A stretch of DNA of 64,000 bases, from NCBI GenBank assembly GCA_963792445.1, contig CAWBWO010000013.1:266312-330311 (forward strand), given 5' to 3'. Both the position numbers and the translations under genes were made by a program. This document shows, one piece after another, positions 9,980-18,692 of this stretch. The DNA comes from Rummeliibacillus sp963792445. GTDB taxonomy: Bacteria > Bacillota > Bacilli > Bacillales_A > Planococcaceae. Position 1 is the first letter of the stretch. The number at the start of each line of letters is the position of its first letter. Below the pieces are notes generated by a model. The model was not told the origin of the DNA. It saw only the letters and a list, made by a program, of their open reading frames with translations, and searched no databases.

Positions 9980-10330
9980 TTGATTAATATTTATAACGAA
10001 ATCAACGCATTAGAAGGAGCATTCCGCAAAACAAACGAGTATAAAGCATTAGAAGAAGCGATTTCCGCAGTTAAAGTAGATTCAGAAGCCAAAGCAATTT
10101 TCCAAAACTTCCGCAAAGTTCAACTTTCATTACAAGATAAACAAATGAAAGGCGAACAACTTCAAGAAGATGAACTACAATACGCTCAAAAAACAGCACA
10201 ACTAGCACAACAAAATGAAAAAATTGCAAAGATGCTACAAGCTGAAATGGCCTTAAGCGGTATCATCGAAGAAATTAATCGTGTCCTTGTGAAACCGATT
10301 CAAGGGTTATACCAAGAATTAGATAAATAA
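9980..10330 (+). CDS. yheA: YheA, YlbF/YmcA-related (UPF0342) protein
   Basis: This 116-residue all-helical protein contains KAIFQNFRKVQLSLQDKQM, the signature of the YheA/YlbF/YmcA family. Relatives YlbF and YmcA belong to a complex that affects RNA processing and development in B. subtilis; YheA itself is less well understood. It starts at TTG with AGGGAA a few bases upstream. A strong terminator follows directly. Confidence 0.85.
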   Translation: MINIYNEINALEGAFRKTNEYKALEEAISAVKVDSEAKAIFQNFRKVQLSLQDKQMKGEQLQEDELQYAQKTAQLAQQNEKIAKMLQAEMALSGIIEEINRVLVKPIQGLYQELDK

Positions 10331-10345
10331 TTAGTCAGACAAAAA

Positions 10346-10377
10346 GCTCTCAAGCTCAATGCTTGAGGGCTTTTTTA
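10346..10377 (+). terminator. Terminator after yheA
   Basis: The stem AGCTCTCAAGC / GCTTGAGGGCT with a five-base loop is followed by six T residues. Confidence 0.85.
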
Positions 10378-10407
10378 CATAAAAGGAATTATTGAACTTT
10401 GCAATTT

Positions 10408-10563
10408 TTAATAAAAGAAAATTATTTGAAATACCATTTGAGAGCATTTGTGTACATGATTTTGATAATTTTCTACAATATAACTTGGAGGTAAATATCC
10501 TTGGTTCTCAATAATTGGAAAGTCAAAATCAATAATATGAAAATGTGCATCAAAAATTCTCAT
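10408..10563 (-). pseudogene. Amidohydrolase remnant (N-terminal fragment)
   Basis: A 51-codon frame starts at ATG 10563 behind a strong AAAGGAGGG site. It begins MRIFDAHFHIIDFDFP, the metal-binding HxH start of a TIM-barrel amidohydrolase (PF04909-like), followed by NQGYLPP. The family is normally over 230 residues, but here the frame ends after about 40 recognisable residues and the rest of the barrel is absent. The remaining sequence of the 10,331-10,816 interval shows no other gene. This is most likely a decayed gene. Confidence 0.6.
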
Positions 10564-10816
10564 TATAATTCCCTCCTTTCTTTAACATATCAAATAAGAT
10601 ATATAAGGTGAATTATGGATTTTTTATGTAAATTGATAATTTTATCTTATAGAACTAAAATGGCCTGTTTCTTATGCAAGAATAAAACGAAACAAGATTC
10701 TTTTCGAGATTTCACTTAAAATTTGCTACAATAGATTAGATGTATTAAAAAATACCTGAACGACAATATAAAGAAAATAATTTGAAAATAGATCGTAAAA
10801 TGCAATAAAGAAAGTA

Positions 10817-12346
10817 GTGAACAAATGTATGAAAGTATTAAAAGTATCTGAAGAATTCCCACAAGATTTTATGCGTGTGTTCCATGATATAACGAATTTG
10901 TTTTTTGAAGATACAAAGCTAGCAAAAGGTGACATGGCACCTGATTTATTGGTTTCCTTGAACCATTCTACAAACGAGCAATTTACCATCATTGCAGATG
11001 CGACATTGCAAGCAGAGGGAAACCAATACGAAAGTCATTTTGAGCAAGGATATGAGTCAGAAGGGACAGAAAAGGAACAGAAGATTCGTTTGAAACGTGC
11101 TTTGTCACATGTATTACTTGATACCTTGGAACAAATGACGGGGATTAAACAACAATGGGGAATTCTTACGGGTATTCGCCCAACAAAGCTATACCATAAA
11201 TTTAGAAAAGCAGGATTATCTGAAGATGAAATTCATGACCGATTGACAACTGAATTTAGCCTATCTGATGAAAAGATTGCATTGCTAAAAAGTATAGTGA
11301 ATACACAACTGAAAGCAATCCCTGATTTAGACGCAATTGGTAAAGAAGTGAGTATCTATATCGGGATTCCATTTTGTCCAACCAAATGTGCGTATTGTAC
11401 ATTCCCTGCGTATGCCATTCAAAGTAATCGCAAGCAAGGCAAGGTTGCAACGTTTTTAGATGGTTTGCATTATGAAATCGAAGAGATGGGGAAATGGTTA
11501 AAACAGCATGATATGAAAATCACTTCAGTCTATTGGGGTGGGGGTACGCCAACTTCAATTGAAGCAGAAGAAATGGATGCATTGTATAAAACAATGTTTG
11601 ATTCATTCCCACATCTTGAAACAATTAGAGAAATAACAGTTGAAGCTGGAAGACCTGATACAATCACACCAGAAAAATTAGACGTGCTAAAAAAATGGGG
11701 AATCGACCGAATAAGTGTAAACCCACAATCCTATACAGACGAAACATTGAAAGCAATTGGCCGTCATCATACAGTTCAAGAAACAATTGATAAGTTTTGG
11801 ATGGCAAGAAAAGCTGGGATGAATAATATCAATATGGACCTCATTATCGGACTTCCAAATGAGGGCATAGAAGAATTTGAACATTCTCTAAGTGAATCCG
11901 AAAAAATGATGCCAGAATCCTTAACAGTTCATACGCTGTCATTTAAACGTGCTTCAGAAATGACACATAACAAGGATAAATATAAAGTAGCGGATCGTAA
12001 AACAGCTGAAGCGATGATGCAACGTGCACACGAATGGACAGATGATCATGGGTATACACCATATTATCTATATAGACAAAAGAACATCTTAGGCAACTTA
12101 GAAAATGTAGGCTATTCAATTCCAGGTGAAGAAAGTATCTATAATATTATGATTATGGAAGAAGCACAAACAATCATAGGTTTGGGCTGTGGCGCTTCAA
12201 CAAAACTCGTAAATGCAGAAACAGGGAAGATTAAGCAATACCACAATCCAAAAGAACCTGCAGCATATATCTTAACTTATGAAGAAGCAATCCATAAAAA
12301 AATCCAAGCATTAGACGAGTTATATGGTTTTGAAGTAAGTAAATAG
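10817..12346 (+). CDS. hemZ: HemZ, radical SAM coproporphyrinogen dehydrogenase-like protein
   Basis: This 509-residue protein carries the radical SAM cluster motif CPTKCAYC at about residues 187-194, the SAM-binding YWGGGTPTS, and downstream sequence typical of HemN/HemZ. HemZ is annotated as an oxygen-independent coproporphyrinogen III oxidase-like enzyme of the haem pathway, though catalytic proof for HemZ is weaker than for HemN. The frame opens at GTG 10817; an ATG at 10829 is an alternative start. In B. subtilis hemZ also sits near yha/yhe genes. Confidence 0.88.
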   Translation: MNKCMKVLKVSEEFPQDFMRVFHDITNLFFEDTKLAKGDMAPDLLVSLNHSTNEQFTIIADATLQAEGNQYESHFEQGYESEGTEKEQKIRLKRALSHVLLDTLEQMTGIKQQWGILTGIRPTKLYHKFRKAGLSEDEIHDRLTTEFSLSDEKIALLKSIVNTQLKAIPDLDAIGKEVSIYIGIPFCPTKCAYCTFPAYAIQSNRKQGKVATFLDGLHYEIEEMGKWLKQHDMKITSVYWGGGTPTSIEAEEMDALYKTMFDSFPHLETIREITVEAGRPDTITPEKLDVLKKWGIDRISVNPQSYTDETLKAIGRHHTVQETIDKFWMARKAGMNNINMDLIIGLPNEGIEEFEHSLSESEKMMPESLTVHTLSFKRASEMTHNKDKYKVADRKTAEAMMQRAHEWTDDHGYTPYYLYRQKNILGNLENVGYSIPGEESIYNIMIMEEAQTIIGLGCGASTKLVNAETGKIKQYHNPKEPAAYILTYEEAIHKKIQALDELYGFEVSK

Positions 12347-12361
12347 TTAAAAACGAAAAAT

Positions 12362-12400
12362 GAAAGGGAGACGTCATTGTGATGTCACTCTTTCTTTTTT
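12362..12400. terminator. Terminator between hemZ and cdaR
   Basis: A long stem (GAAAGGGAGACGTCA paired with TGATGTCACTCTTTC, loop TTG) is followed by a T run. It ends hemZ and overlaps the last codons of the convergent cdaR. Confidence 0.8.
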
Positions 12401-13476
12401 TCTTCCCTCAACCACAACGCGATTTGCAAAACTAGAGCATCATGAAAAACAGTAGGATTATATCCAGTTTGTTCATAAATTTGGTTCAGTCGATAAGATA
12501 AAGTATGTCTATGAATATTCAAAGCTTCAGCGGTCACTGAAAATTGTTGATTGCATTGCAAAAACAATTCTAAAGTATGTAATAGTTTCGGGTTAATCTT
12601 ATTTAATATTCGATTCGTAAAATGGCGTGCTTCGAATGAATCTTTCCTTTTTAGTAATGAATGAAGTTCTACGGATTCAAAAAAAGTAATATGTTGTTCT
12701 GGTTCGCTATATTCAATTGCGGTTTTAGCAGTATCGTAAGCATGGCGAATCTTGCTTAAATCATCTACTACTTGTCCGACGCCCATTTTGACATTCGCAT
12801 ATTTTTTTATATCTTTAGCCAATAATGATAAATTCTTTTTCAAAATTTCCTCATTGATTTCAGATGTTAGTATAAAAAATTCGTCAAATTGATATTTACC
12901 AACTAAAACAGGTTCATGGATAAAGAAATCTTCTAAGTATTCGACAAAAGATTGATAAGCATCTTGTGTAGGTGTTGCTTTAACAAGGATTAAGTAAAAT
13001 GGAGGCTCTGTTGAAAAAGAAATTCTAGACAATCGTTCTGACAGTAATTTTTCCGTGTGTTGCTCATTTAATAAATCTTCAAAGATACGTTCACTTATTT
13101 TCCGTTTCCATTCGGATTGTGACACGATTAATGCTTGATGCACCATCATTTCCGTCGTGAGTTCTACCAATGACGCAATTTCAATTAGCTCGTTAGGGTC
13201 CCCAGTAATTCCAACTACACCTACTAATTCATTTTGAAAAAAGATTGGAAGACTAATCCCAGGTTTAGCTTTCGGATATAAGTGAATGTTTTGCTCCGTA
13301 ATGATTACAGGTTCTTCTGTTTCTATAACTCTTTTTGCACCCATATGAATAGTTTCAACACGTAATTGATCCCCAGACGCTAGAATCATTCCATTTGTAT
13401 TCGTTATAATAATATTACGGTGAAGTCTTAACATCGTTTGTTCAACTATTTGGTTAGCCAATTGTTTTGAAATCAA
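12385..13476 (-). CDS. cdaR: CdaR family sugar-diacid transcriptional regulator
   Basis: This 363-residue protein has an N-terminal sugar diacid recognition domain (residues 1-135, with KPGISLPIF and VGVVGITGDP) and a C-terminal PucR-type helix-turn-helix (NIHRHTLSYRLNQI, about residues 320-340). CdaR proteins activate glycerate/glucarate use genes in response to glycerate-type ligands. It is divergent from glycerate kinase with 122 bp between them, which strongly suggests that it controls that gene. Confidence 0.85.
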   Translation of the reverse strand: MISKQLANQIVEQTMLRLHRNIIITNTNGMILASGDQLRVETIHMGAKRVIETEEPVIITEQNIHLYPKAKPGISLPIFFQNELVGVVGITGDPNELIEIASLVELTTEMMVHQALIVSQSEWKRKISERIFEDLLNEQHTEKLLSERLSRISFSTEPPFYLILVKATPTQDAYQSFVEYLEDFFIHEPVLVGKYQFDEFFILTSEINEEILKKNLSLLAKDIKKYANVKMGVGQVVDDLSKIRHAYDTAKTAIEYSEPEQHITFFESVELHSLLKRKDSFEARHFTNRILNKINPKLLHTLELFLQCNQQFSVTAEALNIHRHTLSYRLNQIYEQTGYNPTVFHDALVLQIALWLREEKKKE

Positions 13477-13598
13477 ATCTATACTCCTCCATGTCCAAAA
13501 ATATCACTGATATATTAAGGAAAATTATACATTAAGTATAATGGTAAAATGAATATTTATCACTATAATTAAGAGTTTTACTTTTAGGAGGAATTGAC

Positions 13599-14729
13599 AT
13601 GAAAATCATTGTCAGCCCAGATTCTTTTAAGGGATCATTATCAGCAATAGACGCGGCAAAAGCGATGGCAGAAGCGATTCAAAAAGTTGATGGGAAAATT
13701 GAAACTGTACTATTACCTGTAGCAGATGGTGGTGAAGGTACGCTTGAGCCACTTATGAACGCAACAAATGGAAAGATTAAAACAGTTCAAGTTCAAGATC
13801 CGTTAGGTAGAATCATAATTGCCGAGTATGGCATTCTTGGCGATGGTGAAACTTGCATTATTGAGATGGCAAAAGCATCAGGTTTAACCCTACTATCACG
13901 AGAAGAACGTAATCCATTCATTACTTCCACTTACGGCACAGGTGAATTAATTCTTCATGCATTAGATGCTGGGTATCGGAAATTTGTCATTGGTATTGGG
14001 GGAAGTGCTACAAATGATGGAGGTACAGGGATGCTTGCTGCTTTGGGGATGAAGTTTTTAGATGCAAAAGGTCAAGAATTAGCAAAAGGTGCAAAGTCAT
14101 TAAGAAATTTAGTGGAAATTGACTCTAGCAAATTTGACCATCGCATAAATGAATCTCAATTTATCATTGCATGCGATGTGGATAATCCGCTAATAGGTCC
14201 AAATGGCGCAACTGCAATCTTCGGCCCTCAAAAAGGAGCTACTGTAGAAATGATAAAAGAGATTGATTTCAATTTAAGTCATTTAGCAGATTTAATAGAA
14301 AATGTTACAGGTATTGCACTGCATCAAATGGAAGGGGCGGGTGCTGCTGGTGGTATTGGAGGAGCATTTATAGCCTTCTTTCCAGTAAAACTAAAGCCAG
14401 GAATTGAAGTTGTCATGGAAGCAGTAGATTTTAAACATCATCTTCAATCGGCGTCATTTGTGTTAACAGGGGAAGGAAAATCAGATTTACAAACACTTGC
14501 TGGAAAAGCGCCAATTGGAATAGCGAAAGAAGCAGCAAAACAGCAAGTACCAGTGGCCTTAATATCTGGCTTTGTAGAAGAAAAAAGCATAGAACAACTA
14601 GCAAACTACTTTATAGAAATTGCTAGTGTAGTCAATGAACAAGTATCAAGTAAAGAATCAATAGAAAACCCTTCTTTACATTTAAAACAAAGAACATATG
14701 AAACGGTACTAAGACTTTTAAAACTATAG
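13599..14729 (+). CDS. Glycerate kinase (GarK/GlxK type)
   Basis: This 376-residue protein has the family motifs DSFKGSLSA at the N-terminus, GIGGSATNDGGTG near residue 133 and GEGKSDLQT near 290. The family phosphorylates D-glycerate with ATP, giving 2-phosphoglycerate. TAGGAGGAA precedes the ATG by a good distance. Two TATAAT boxes (13537 and 13564) lie in the spacer shared with cdaR, consistent with activator-dependent transcription. No transporter gene is adjacent. Confidence 0.9.
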   Translation: MKIIVSPDSFKGSLSAIDAAKAMAEAIQKVDGKIETVLLPVADGGEGTLEPLMNATNGKIKTVQVQDPLGRIIIAEYGILGDGETCIIEMAKASGLTLLSREERNPFITSTYGTGELILHALDAGYRKFVIGIGGSATNDGGTGMLAALGMKFLDAKGQELAKGAKSLRNLVEIDSSKFDHRINESQFIIACDVDNPLIGPNGATAIFGPQKGATVEMIKEIDFNLSHLADLIENVTGIALHQMEGAGAAGGIGGAFIAFFPVKLKPGIEVVMEAVDFKHHLQSASFVLTGEGKSDLQTLAGKAPIGIAKEAAKQQVPVALISGFVEEKSIEQLANYFIEIASVVNEQVSSKESIENPSLHLKQRTYETVLRLLKL

Positions 14730-14904
14730 AGGTGTTAATGTGATATTTCTAATTGAAAGACTTACTTTTTCTTAGCAATACGTGAATGTCTTTTTTCAGC
14801 ACCATTTGATATAAATATGAAGGCAATACAATAATCTACGATCATAATAGTCCAATTGCCAAATGAGAAAAAAAGTGACATCAAATATGATAAAGTGAAA
14901 CTTC

Positions 14905-14997
14905 AATCAGTGGGGGTCTTCTTCCGACGTACAGGACGTACTAGTGCCAACGTTGCCACAGGACGTGACTTTTTTAGTAGGCCATCCCCCACTGATT
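14905..14997 (-). ncRNA. Bacillaceae-1 RNA motif candidate
   Basis: An outer stem AATCAGTGGGGG / CCCCCACTGATT encloses two hairpins whose minus-strand loops are both GTCCT: GTAC-GTCCT-GTAC (14929-14941) and CAC-GTCCT-GTG (14957-14967). Two terminal loops with the consensus RUCCU are the hallmark of the published Bacillaceae-1 RNA motif, a presumed non-coding RNA of unknown function. The assignment rests on recalled consensus and visible pairing. Confidence 0.65.
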
Positions 14998-15022
14998 GTT
15001 AGTTGAACCAATCGGGCATTTA

Positions 15023-15091
15023 CGGGCAGTTATCTCCCACCTATACTTCTTCGAATTCTCTAAAGCCTTGAGGTGGGAGTCTTACTGCCCG
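15023..15091. repeat. Second long hairpin of the inserted element
   Basis: The arms at 15023-15042 (CGGGCAGTTATCTCCCACCT) and 15071-15091 are near-perfect inverted repeats. They lie directly beside the Bacillaceae-1-like structure. The pair of structures together makes up the segment that interrupts the small membrane-protein gene. Confidence 0.7.
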
Positions 15092-15182
15092 TTAATGCGG
15101 ATAAAATCGGACAAAGTAATATTAAAGTTAAGCCAATTGCAAATGCCACCTTTTCGGGTAAGGCTTTAATTTTATCTAACAT

Positions 15183-15558
15183 TAATTCTCCCCCTCAAAG
15201 TTATTTAAAACTACTAATTATAAACTCTTATAGAATTCTCATTGAATAACCCTGTTTTTTAAATTGGAAAGAAATATCATTTTATATTATACAGTGGTTT
15301 TTTAAATATTCAAAAATACTTTCAAACTCACCTCAAAAGGGAACCCGAGAGTGGAAAATACACTAGCTCTTATAAATGAAAATGGACAAGCCATGCATAA
15401 ATCTAGTAATGATTACATACCATAGAACATACTAAGCATCAGACAACATTACACTAGAATGCTATAATAATAAAATCAATACAGAGTAATCGACATAATA
15501 ATAAAAAAGCACAATTCCGAGTTCAGTCGATCAAATATTCGTATTGGAGGTCTCTTTT
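15183..15558. other. Intergenic region, nothing recognised
   Basis: The stretch is AT-rich. A 24-codon GTG frame at 15352 (VENTLALINENG) has a weak ribosome site and is not convincing. No terminator or known RNA is seen. Confidence 0.5.
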
Positions 15559-16383
15559 ATGGATGAAGTAACATTAAAAAAACAATTGTTGGATATTCGA
15601 AGTGGAGAAATTACGCGGGATGATATCAATCAACAAGAATTGATTGATGCGATGATGGAGTATATTGGTTCATCTGATACCGAACTTAGAGAAAATTTAA
15701 TCTATCGGGAGTTTAGTCGATTAATTCATGATGATTATATATCGGATGACTCACTCGTCGATTTGCTAAATAAAGCATTAGGGGACGAGTTTTTATTTTT
15801 TGAAATAGGGGATGTAGGGACAAATAATATTTTCAAACGTGCGCATTCCGTTTTATTGATATCAGCAATATTAGCAAAGGACTTAGAGCGCTCATTTATC
15901 TCTTTGCCATTACTCGATACAGTAAAAAATGAACTCCTACTCTATTTAGATTTAGAACAAGACTTAAGAGGTTATATTCCTGACAAAGGATGGGCTTATA
16001 GTATAGCTCTTACTGCAGATGCAATCGATGAATTGGTTAAAAACCCTAAATTAAATGTGCAATATTATCCAGCCATTTATCATGCACTAGTAAATAAAGT
16101 ATTTACTTATGCGGATGTCTATATTGCCGATGAGGATGAACATTTACTAAAACCAATTATGACGATGCTAGAAATTGGGTTGCCTTATGAAATTGTAGAA
16201 AACTTATCTACGATCGTACCTAAGTTTTTAAAACAACAAAAAGATAAAATCGATGAGGAAAAATATTTGAAGCTTCATGCGAATTGCAAAAGCTTTTTAA
16301 AAAGCTTCTATATTTCTACCGGGTCAAATGAAAAATACAATTCACTTCAACAACCGATTAAAAGTTGTTTAGCTGAAATCTAA
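15559..16383 (+). CDS. DUF2785 domain protein
   Basis: This helical protein of 274 residues matches my recollection of the DUF2785 family of Firmicutes (GYIPDKGWAYSIALTADAIDEL in the middle, split here by context). The ATG at 15559 is chosen because TTGGAGG lies about nine bases upstream; an in-frame TTG at 15544 would overlap that site. There is no signal peptide or membrane helix. It appears monocistronic, with a terminator 100 bases downstream. The function is unknown. Confidence 0.7.
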   Translation: MDEVTLKKQLLDIRSGEITRDDINQQELIDAMMEYIGSSDTELRENLIYREFSRLIHDDYISDDSLVDLLNKALGDEFLFFEIGDVGTNNIFKRAHSVLLISAILAKDLERSFISLPLLDTVKNELLLYLDLEQDLRGYIPDKGWAYSIALTADAIDELVKNPKLNVQYYPAIYHALVNKVFTYADVYIADEDEHLLKPIMTMLEIGLPYEIVENLSTIVPKFLKQQKDKIDEEKYLKLHANCKSFLKSFYISTGSNEKYNSLQQPIKSCLAEI

Positions 16384-16480
16384 AACGTTTGTATACTCTC
16401 TCTTTTAAAATGATTGTTTTAGCTGCACTAATTTTAATAGATTGAAGTTAAAAGTTATCCTAAAAAAATAATTGAATGAA

Positions 16481-16519
16481 AAAGCCTGCATTTATTTATG
16501 ATAAATGTAGGCTTTTTTT
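16481..16519 (+). terminator. Terminator after the DUF2785 gene
   Basis: The stem AAAGCCTGCATTTAT / ATAAATGTAGGCTT is followed by seven T residues. Confidence 0.85.
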
Positions 16520-16939
16520 ATAGCTGTTATTGAATTTTATGAGAATGTTAATACTTTAATATTCTTGAAAACGAAAATATTAATATAATGGAATGGGATA
16601 GTTTTTATTTAAAAGGGAAATAAATACATAAGACTTTTAGTGAATTAGTTTATTAATATTTTTCAAAAATGTGACAATAGATTGAATATACAGTAATTTA
16701 TAAATATATATAATGTCCTATATTTATTAGTTATTTGACTATTTAGACCATTTATTATAAATAAAAATACAAAAAACAAATAGAAGTAAGAAATTGGTGA
16801 TAGTTTTGAATTACTTCATTTGTTGCGAATTTAAAAATATTCTATTAACTTCTTTATTTCTGTTTATTTGTTTGATATAGTATTAACAGCTATTTAAAAA
16901 TAGTGAAAATTCTATATAGTATTAAGGGGGATTCAAAAC
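16520..16939. other. Leader region of the first opp operon
   Basis: About 420 bases of very AT-rich DNA hold no gene. They presumably contain the promoter and regulatory sites of oppA. I cannot pick one promoter with confidence. The oppA ribosome site AAGGGGG lies at its end. Confidence 0.4.
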
Positions 16940-18568
16940 ATGAAGAAGAAAAACTTTATGTGGTTAACAATCCTTGCTGCTCTTACTTTAGTATTAGGGG
17001 CTTGCGGCTTTGGTGGAGATTCATCAAAAGATTCTTCAAAAACATCTGGCGAAAAAAATCTGAATCTTGCAATCGCTTCAGAACCACCTAGCTTAAACCC
17101 ACAATTAGCAACAGATTCTCAATCTGGATCAATTCTTAACGGGGTATTCGAAGGTTTAACTCGTGTAAATGATAAAGATGAAGTTGAAAACGCTATAGCT
17201 AAAGATATAAAAGTTAGCGATGATAAGTTAACTTACACATTCACTTTACGTGATGCAAAATGGTCAAACGGAGATCCAGTTGTGGCTGGAGACTTCGAAT
17301 ATGCGTGGAAATGGGCTCTAGACCCTAAAAACGCTTCACAATATGCTTACATCTTATATCCTATTAAAGGTGCTGAAGCTTACAACACTGGTAAAGGTAA
17401 AGCTGACGCTGTTGGTGTAAAAGCTCTTGATGACAAAACTCTAGAAGTAAAATTAAACAATCCAACACCTTACTTCACAAAATTAACTGCATTCTATACT
17501 TACATGCCAGTTGATCAAAAAGTAGTTGAAGGTAAAAAAGACTGGGCATCTGATGCTGGTGCAAACTATGTAACAAACGGACCATTTGAATTATCTGAAT
17601 GGAAACACAATGAATCTGTAACATTGAAAAAATCTCAAAACTACTGGGATAAAGCAAATGTAGATTTAGATTCAGTTAAAATTGCAATGGTTGAATCTAA
17701 TGCAACAGTTGACCGTATGTACCAAAGTGGTGACCTTGATTTTGTCGGTGCTCCATTTGGAAGTGTATCACTTGATAAAATTGATACTTATAAGAAAGAC
17801 AAATCATTACACATCTCTGATTTAGCATCAAGCTATGATTACAGATTCAATACGAATGATAAATTCATGAAAAACGAAAACATTCGTAAAGCATTAACTC
17901 TAGCTATTAATCGTCAAGACTTAATTAAAAACATTACTAAAGGTGAACAAAAACCTGCTTATGGTATCGTTCCTAAATCAATCGCTGGTTTTGAAAACCA
18001 AACACAATTCTTCAAAGATAACGACGTTGAAGGTGCAAAAGCAGCCCTACAACAAGGTATGAAAGAATTAGGTATTAAAAATCCAAGCGATATCAAAATC
18101 AAACTTTCTATTAACACTGACGAAGGTCATCAAGCTATCGCTCAATTCATCCAAGAAGGATGGCACAAAAACTTGGGTGTTGATGTAACAATCGATAACT
18201 CTGAATGGCAAGTATTCCTAGACAAAATGAGCAAAATTGATTACCAAGTCGGTCGTATGGGTTGGAGTGCTGACTATAATGATGCCAACACATTCTTAGA
18301 TTCATACACAACTGCTAAAAATGGTAACAACATGACTGGTTGGGAAAATCCAAAATATACAGATTTAATGACTAAAGCTACTAAAGAAACTGATGAAGCA
18401 AAACGTATGGAACTTCTAAAACAAGCTGAACAAGTAATTATGTCTGAATATGTAGTAGCACCAATTTATGATTACACTAACCTATATGTTGCAAAAGACT
18501 ATGTGAAAAACATGGCTCCTGACTTACTAGGCAACATTAACCTTAAAAACGTTAAAATCGAAAAATAA
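16940..18568 (+). CDS. oppA: Oligopeptide ABC transporter substrate-binding lipoprotein, copy 1
   Basis: This 542-residue protein has a lipoprotein signal peptide with lipobox LGAC at about residues 18-21. It carries the solute-binding family 5 pattern (EPPSLNPQLATDS, then KWSNGDPVVAGDFEYAWKWA). It binds extracellular oligopeptides and delivers them to OppBC. A strong AAGGGGG site precedes it. It heads the first of two tandem oppABCDF operons; the closest relative in this window is the oppA at 23037. Confidence 0.92.
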   Translation: MKKKNFMWLTILAALTLVLGACGFGGDSSKDSSKTSGEKNLNLAIASEPPSLNPQLATDSQSGSILNGVFEGLTRVNDKDEVENAIAKDIKVSDDKLTYTFTLRDAKWSNGDPVVAGDFEYAWKWALDPKNASQYAYILYPIKGAEAYNTGKGKADAVGVKALDDKTLEVKLNNPTPYFTKLTAFYTYMPVDQKVVEGKKDWASDAGANYVTNGPFELSEWKHNESVTLKKSQNYWDKANVDLDSVKIAMVESNATVDRMYQSGDLDFVGAPFGSVSLDKIDTYKKDKSLHISDLASSYDYRFNTNDKFMKNENIRKALTLAINRQDLIKNITKGEQKPAYGIVPKSIAGFENQTQFFKDNDVEGAKAALQQGMKELGIKNPSDIKIKLSINTDEGHQAIAQFIQEGWHKNLGVDVTIDNSEWQVFLDKMSKIDYQVGRMGWSADYNDANTFLDSYTTAKNGNNMTGWENPKYTDLMTKATKETDEAKRMELLKQAEQVIMSEYVVAPIYDYTNLYVAKDYVKNMAPDLLGNINLKNVKIEK

Positions 18569-18615
18569 TCAATAACACTTTGTGTTACTAAACTTGTAGT
18601 AAGTAATGCTAAATA

Positions 18616-18655
18616 GGGTTGCCGGGCATCATTTCGGTGATGACTTAGGCAGCCC
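18616..18655 (+). promoter_or_regulatory. oppA-oppB intercistronic stem-loop, copy 1
   Basis: The stem GGGTTGCC / GGCAGCCC encloses a nested hairpin CATCA-TTTCGG-TGATG. There is no strong T run after it. It is placed to act as a partial terminator or 3' stabiliser that makes oppA more abundant than the downstream genes. Operon copy 2 has a structure at the same place. Confidence 0.65.
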
Positions 18656-18692
18656 ATTCTATATTATGAAAGAGTAGAGGAGGCTACGTGCA

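Larger units (their letters stand above)
14762..15182 (-). pseudogene. Small membrane-protein gene split by an inserted structured element
   Basis: From ATG 15182, behind the strong site GAGGGGGAG, the frame reads MLDKIKALPEKVAFAIGLTL and a hydrophobic run. It then enters the element at about 15,092 and stops at 15060. Beyond the element, from about 14,904 down to a TAA at 14762, the same strand encodes SFTLSYLMSLFFSFG, NWTIMIVDYCIAFIF and a basic tail ending KKK. Joined, these give a plausible protein of about 75 residues with two membrane helices. The intervening 14,905-15,091 segment is palindromic and non-coding. I infer insertion into a once intact gene. The family is not recognised. Confidence 0.5.

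Noticed and set aside
14905..14997. CsrA-binding RNA because of AGGA loops
   Set aside because: AGGAC appears only on the plus strand, the spacing differs by one base from the CsrA consensus, and the minus-strand GUCCU loops fit a known RNA motif better.
15352..15426. 24-codon GTG frame
   Set aside because: Poor ribosome site, no terminator, no hydrophobic or conserved pattern.
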